Source: Ralstonia mannitolilytica
GTDB taxonomy: Bacteria > Pseudomonadota > Gammaproteobacteria > Burkholderiales > Burkholderiaceae
DNA: 64,000 bases
Reading direction: 5' to 3'
Assembly: GCF_905397375.1 (NCBI RefSeq)
Contig: NZ_CAJPVG010000003.1
Coordinates: forward strand, 62,001-126,000
Made by a program: the position numbers and the translations under genes. Positions 60,901 through 64,000 of this stretch are shown here, piece after piece. How positions within the stretch are numbered: position 1 is the first letter of the stretch; each line of letters starts with the position of its first letter. The notes under the pieces were generated by a model. That model saw only the letters and a list, made by a program, of their open reading frames with translations. It was not told the DNA's origin and did not search any database.

Positions 60901-62040
60901 CTGCGCGCGCTGTTTGCCGAAGAACTCGGTGCCGTCATTCAGGTGCCGCTGGCGCAGCGCGATGCCGTCTTCGCGGTGCTGCGCGAGCACGGCCTGGCCG
61001 CCTGCAGCCACGTCATCGGCGCACCGAACGCCAACGACCACATCGAGATCTGGCGCGACGCCAGGAAGGTGTTCAGCGCCTCCCGCATCGAACTGCAACG
61101 CACCTGGACGGATGTCTCCTGGCGCATCGCCAGCCTGCGCGACAACCCGGAGTGCACGCAGAGCGAATACGACCGCATCCTCGACGCTGAAGACCCGGGC
61201 ATCTCGCCCAAGCTCACGTTCGACATTGCCGAAGACGTGGCCGCGCCGTTCATCGCCACGGGCGCCCGCCCGCGCATGGCGATCCTGCGCGAGCAGGGCG
61301 TGAACTCGCAGATCGAAATGGCCTATGCGATGGACAAGGCCGGTTTCGACACCTACGACGTCCACATGAGCGACCTGCTGGCCGGCCGCACGAACCTCGC
61401 CAGCTTCAAGGGCTTCGTCGCCTGCGGCGGTTTCAGCTACGGCGATGTGCTGGGCGCGGGCGAAGGCTGGGCGAAGACGATCCTCTTCAACAGCATGCTT
61501 GCCGAGCAGTTCGCGGCTTTCTTCAACCGCACCGATTCGATCGCGCTGGGTGTGTGCAACGGTTGCCAGATGATGGCGAACCTCGCCCCGATCATCCCGG
61601 GCGCCGGCGCATGGCCGAAGTTCACGCGCAACCAGTCGGAGCAATACGAAGGCCGCCTGGTGACCGTGCAGGTGGAGGCATCCCCGTCGATCTTCTACGC
61701 GGGCATGGAAGGCAGCCGCATCCCCATCGTCGTCGCGCACGGCGAAGGCTATGCCGACTTCTCGCAGCAGGGCGACATCGGCAAGGTGGCCGTGGGCCTG
61801 CGCTACGTCGACAACCGTGGCGAAGTCACGCAGACGTATCCGCTGAACCCGAACGGCTCGCCGCAGGGCATTGCGTCGGTGACGACGCACGACGGCCGCT
61901 TCACCGTGCTGATGCCGCATCCGGAGCGCGTGTTCCGGGCCGTGCAGATGAGCTGGCATCCGAAGGAATGGGAGACCGCCGGCGACGGCAGCAGCCCGTG
62001 GATGCGGATGTTCCGCAACGCGCGGAAGTGGATGGGCTGA
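57946..62040 (+). CDS. purL: Phosphoribosylformylglycinamidine synthase
   Basis: 1364 residues, the long single-chain form of proteobacteria. It converts FGAR, glutamine and ATP to FGAM in purine synthesis. The N-terminal FGAR-AT domain is followed by two ATPase-like halves (ETHNHPTAISPFPGASTGAGGEIRDE and DRSDGGL are visible). The C-terminal glutaminase has nucleophile C1204 in GVCNGCQMMANL and the histidine of MPHPERVFR. A hairpin (CCCG / CGGG) lies in the leader at about 57893-57912, and a TACAAT box at 57879-57884 may be the -10. Confidence 0.98.
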   Translation: MAHFSCFPGALALSAFRQQRLLSTLKRIDPDIDAVSAQYLHFVAADTPLSADEAARVQALLTYGSPAPADVEGDRFVVIPRFGTISPWASKATEIARHCALPQIHRIERGVEFTVTCRKGLIRSLTGTARHLDDATRAAVAAHLHDRMTETVVDTREAGYGLFDVLPAKPLRFVDIAGGRQALEAANVEMGLALSDDEIDYLVDAYRKLERNPTDVELMMFAQANSEHCRHKIFNADWTIDGEQQDKSLFAMIRNTHQLAPQGTIVAYSDNAAIMEGGMAERWFPRAGTEGETGVPQYGRREALTHTLMKVETHNHPTAISPFPGASTGAGGEIRDEGATGRGAKPKAGLTGFTVSNLLLPDAVQPWENARDAAQPMAHRNPDEAAPGPVGKPERIASPLQIMIEGPIGGAAFNNEFGRPNLGGYFRVYEQNVGGTVRGYHKPIMIAGGIGNIDAGHTHKHGLPAGTLLVQLGGPGMRIGMGGGAASSMATGTNTADLDFDSVQRGNPEMQRRAQEVINACWALGEDNPILSIHDVGAGGISNAFPELVDGADKGARFDLRQVHLEESGLSPAEIWCNESQERYTLAIAPGDFPRFQAMCERERAPFSVVGFATDEQQLQVVDSSAPADSPEHFPVNMPMDVLLGKPPRMHRDVRRVAQELPEVDVTGLDLEVVARDVLRHPTVASKSFLITIGDRTVGGLNTRDQMVGPWQVPVADVAVTTLDYKGYAGEAMTMGERTPLAVINAPASGRMAIGEAITNIAAAPIDSLTQLKLSANWMAACGVNGEDARLYDTVKAVGMELCPALGISIPVGKDSLSMRTKWEDDGVAKEVVAPVSLIVSAFAPVTDVRKTLTPQLKQVESANAPADSTLILIDLGRGKNRMGGSILAQVTQQIGNSVPDVDDAEDLKRFFAAIQQLNASGSLLAYHDRSDGGLWATVCEMAFAGHCGVSINVDMLTLDGAHESDYGDAKNWAQQISGRRADLTLRALFAEELGAVIQVPLAQRDAVFAVLREHGLAACSHVIGAPNANDHIEIWRDARKVFSASRIELQRTWTDVSWRIASLRDNPECTQSEYDRILDAEDPGISPKLTFDIAEDVAAPFIATGARPRMAILREQGVNSQIEMAYAMDKAGFDTYDVHMSDLLAGRTNLASFKGFVACGGFSYGDVLGAGEGWAKTILFNSMLAEQFAAFFNRTDSIALGVCNGCQMMANLAPIIPGAGAWPKFTRNQSEQYEGRLVTVQVEASPSIFYAGMEGSRIPIVVAHGEGYADFSQQGDIGKVAVGLRYVDNRGEVTQTYPLNPNGSPQGIASVTTHDGRFTVLMPHPERVFRAVQMSWHPKEWETAGDGSSPWMRMFRNARKWMG

Positions 62041-62061
62041 CCTGTTCTGCCGCAGCAATGC

Positions 62062-62095
62062 AAAACGCGCCGGGGCCACTCGGCGCGTTTTTTTT
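62062..62095 (+). terminator. Terminator after purL
   Basis: AAAACGCGCCG pairs with CGGCGCGTTTT over 11 bp, followed by T4, 21 bp after the purL stop. Confidence 0.9.
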
Positions 62096-62326
62096 GGCCC
62101 GTCGCCACGGGTACGCATCCACGCGGCCGGCCTGAGATGGCCGCGGCAATATTCCTTAGGCAAGTGTTATATTGCGCCCGCATGCGCCACGCTCTATCAG
62201 CCGAAGAATGCATCCACCCGGCGGCGCACCGGAAAGCGACAACACAAGAACGGGTCAACCGCGCCACGGTCATGCCTCTCCAAGATCAGCGCCGGGCCCA
62301 TGGGTCTATGCAACGAGGGGATCGAC

Positions 62327-64000
62327 ATGAACCGGGTCTATCGGCTGGTCTGGAGCCGCACCTTGCGTGCGCCGCAGGTGGTGTCCGAATGCACAAAGGC
62401 GTCGCACGGGGGCGTTGACGCCGGTACCCACACAGCGCATGCGCGTCGGCGCGCTTCGCTCATTTCCATCGGTGTGTCGGTCGGCCTGGCGGGCACGGCG
62501 CTCCCAGGCTGGGCCGCCACGTGCTCGCCGACCACGATCGCCAATTGCAGCGCCGCGGGCGGCAACGGCATCCCGGATCGCAGCGGCAACGGCGGCAGCG
62601 GCAATGGCGGAGGCGGCGGTTCTTCGACGCTGGGCGGAGGCACTGCCACTGTCCAAGTCCCCGGCGGGCCAACCTCAGGCGGCACGGGTGGCACCGGTGC
62701 CACGAACGACAGCGGGCAGGGCGGCGTTGGAGGCTCGCCGGCCGTCGTACTCGCTGGCGATGCCGTGGTCAACGCAAACGCGCAGGGCGGCGCGGGCCAA
62801 GCGTACGACGGATTCAACTTTGCAGCCGGTGGGGGTGGCGGCGGTGCGGGCGTGTATTCCACGGGCACCAGCGTCACTGTCAGCAATGGCGCAACTGTGC
62901 AGGGCGGCGCGGGCGGAAACGGGGGGGCCGGCACATCGGGGGCCGCTTCCAACGGTGGAGGCGGCGGCGGTGGCGGCGCAGGCCTGGTGATGGTGACGCC
63001 GGTCGGCGAAGTGAACAACCAAGGCACGCTGGTTGGTGGCAATGGTGGCAACGGAGGCGGCGGCGGAAACCCGGGTGGCGGTGGAGGCGGCGGCGATGGG
63101 TTGCTGACCTTGGGGTCCGGCTCGCAGGTGACCAACATCGGGACGATCGTCGGCGGTGTTGGCGGCGCTGCCGGTGGCGCGGGCAGCACGGCCGGTGCCA
63201 GTGGCGCGGGCGTCAACCTGGCCGCCGCGTTCAACGTGCTGACCAACGTCGGCACGATTACCGGCGGCGCGGGCAACGGCGGTGCCGCGGGCGCGGGTGT
63301 CATTGCCAACGGCGCCGTCATCGTCAATGGCGGCACGATCAGCGGCGGATTGTCCAGCGACGGCGTGACGCGTGCGGCAGCCATCCAGTTCAACGGGACG
63401 AACAACACGCTGCAACTGGTGACGGGTTCCAACATCATCGGCAACCTCGAGGTGGCCGCGGGGGCGGCAGCCAAGATCACTGCCGGCACTGCAGGCCTCT
63501 CGCTCTCCAACAACGTCACGCTGGGCGACGCCACGTCGCGCGTCACGCTCGATTCGACCACGACGAACCTCGTGGTGTCAGGCGTCATATCGGGCGCGGG
63601 CGGCGTGGGCGTCACCGGCAGTCGAACGATCACGCTGACGGGCGACAACACCTACACCGGCGCGACCACCATCACCACGGGCACGCTGCAGATCGGCAAC
63701 GGCGGCACCACTGGTTCGGTGGCCGGCAACATCGTCAACAACGGCACACTGGCTTTCAATCGCAGCGACGCGGTGACGTACGCCGGCACCATCAGCGGCG
63801 CCGGCAATCTGGTGCAGGCCGGGGCCGGCACGTTGACCCTCTCGGGCACGGCGGGCTATGCCGGCAGCACGACCATCAATGCGGGCACGCTCGCGTTGTC
63901 TGGCGCCGGCAGCATCGCGGCTTCGAGCGGCGTGGTGAACAACGGCACGTTTGATATTTCGGGGACGACCTCGGGCGCGACCATCAACGCATTGACCGGC
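62327..64000 (+). CDS. ESPR-type autotransporter adhesin, N-terminal part (runs off the window)
   Basis: 558 codons are open from ATG 62327 to the window edge; no stop is reached. GAGGGG lies six to seven bases before the ATG. The N-terminus MNRVYRLVWSRTLRAPQVVSE is an ESPR (extended signal peptide region), followed by a hydrophobic core and a cleavage site near GWAAT. The passenger begins with very Gly-rich repeats (GGNGGNGGGGG and similar, about 80-330). It continues with autotransporter-associated beta-strand repeats (LTGDNTYTGATTITTGTLQIG at about 430-450, then TLTLSGTAGYAGSTTINAGTLALSG). The beta-barrel is beyond the window. The role is surface adhesion, inferred from the family. Confidence 0.88.
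   Translation, partial: MNRVYRLVWSRTLRAPQVVSECTKASHGGVDAGTHTAHARRRASLISIGVSVGLAGTALPGWAATCSPTTIANCSAAGGNGIPDRSGNGGSGNGGGGGSSTLGGGTATVQVPGGPTSGGTGGTGATNDSGQGGVGGSPAVVLAGDAVVNANAQGGAGQAYDGFNFAAGGGGGGAGVYSTGTSVTVSNGATVQGGAGGNGGAGTSGAASNGGGGGGGGAGLVMVTPVGEVNNQGTLVGGNGGNGGGGGNPGGGGGGGDGLLTLGSGSQVTNIGTIVGGVGGAAGGAGSTAGASGAGVNLAAAFNVLTNVGTITGGAGNGGAAGAGVIANGAVIVNGGTISGGLSSDGVTRAAAIQFNGTNNTLQLVTGSNIIGNLEVAAGAAAKITAGTAGLSLSNNVTLGDATSRVTLDSTTTNLVVSGVISGAGGVGVTGSRTITLTGDNTYTGATTITTGTLQIGNGGTTGSVAGNIVNNGTLAFNRSDAVTYAGTISGAGNLVQAGAGTLTLSGTAGYAGSTTINAGTLALSGAGSIAASSGVVNNGTFDISGTTSGATINALTG

Noticed and set aside
59926..62163. 745-codon minus-strand frame opposite purL
   Set aside because: Shadow of purL; Arg/His/Asp-rich with no ribosome site or family resemblance.
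62580..63120. Repetitive GGC-rich DNA that could suggest a repeat array or CRISPR
   Set aside because: The repeats have no fixed period or unique spacers; they are Gly-rich codons of the autotransporter passenger.
62338..63651. Pro-rich 437-codon minus-strand frame
   Set aside because: It is the reverse of the Gly-rich autotransporter passenger: Gly codons read backwards give Pro and Ala.
62521..63954. 477-codon plus-strand frame within the autotransporter region
   Set aside because: Wrong frame. The ESPR signal, signal peptide and beta-strand repeats are all in the frame starting at 62327, which has no stop before the window end.

Overview
The window is one contiguous piece of a high-GC betaproteobacterial chromosome. 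Gene order and protein sequences (BktB-type thiolase end, tig-clpP-clpX-lon-hupB-tRNA-ppiD block, OmpR/EnvZ, MnmC, very long PurL) point to Burkholderiaceae, most likely Ralstonia or a close relative. The genus is an inference from protein resemblance; no rRNA is present. Nearly all of the sequence is coding. I see no insertion sequence, transposase, integrase or CRISPR array.

Layout. 1-2118: thiolase 3' end, a secreted protein of unknown function, and a MetC-type lyase. 2168-8833 (minus): mfd, argE, serB and a YhcG-type nuclease-fold protein. 8993-10257: ispD-ispF (MEP isoprenoid pathway). 10346-11497 (minus): ahpC-ahpD peroxide defence. 11759-13876 (minus): ompR-envZ. 14057-17420: three exported proteins, including a DUF1800/DUF1501 pair. 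17421-18293 (minus): a squalene-synthase-fold protein with a damaged first metal motif. 18369-22801: an RND efflux adaptor and pump behind a promoter that carries a perfect 14-bp TetR-type palindrome. 22929-23015: tRNA-Leu. 23099-26095: an accessory-looking stretch with a PAS-LuxR regulator, a possible HicB/Nlp-like chimera and an MFS transporter. 26242-30443: cyoABCD, a bo3-type ubiquinol oxidase.

30840-41146 is the most interesting region. It is a self-contained iron-siderophore locus: a Fur box on a sigma70 promoter, an ECF sigma factor, a TonB-dependent receptor, then a tightly overlapping operon. The operon encodes an N-hydroxylase, an MFS exporter, a GNAT acyltransferase, one NIS synthetase, a FhuF-type reductase and a Rieske oxygenase. 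The enzyme set matches the alcaligin (alcABCDE) type of macrocyclic dihydroxamate siderophore. Here, however, the only local regulator is a PvdS/OrbS-like ECF sigma factor; there is no AraC-type AlcR and no FecR.

41211-62040 is mostly core: mnmC, tig-clpP, clpX, lon (with a heat-shock-like promoter), hupB, tRNA-Val, tRNA-Asp, ppiD, a tesA/ybbA divergent pair sharing start-codon bases, pgi, a bifunctional NAD(P)HX repair enzyme, a MarR-like regulator and purL. From 62327 to the window end runs the N-terminal part of a large ESPR-type autotransporter adhesin, truncated by the window edge.
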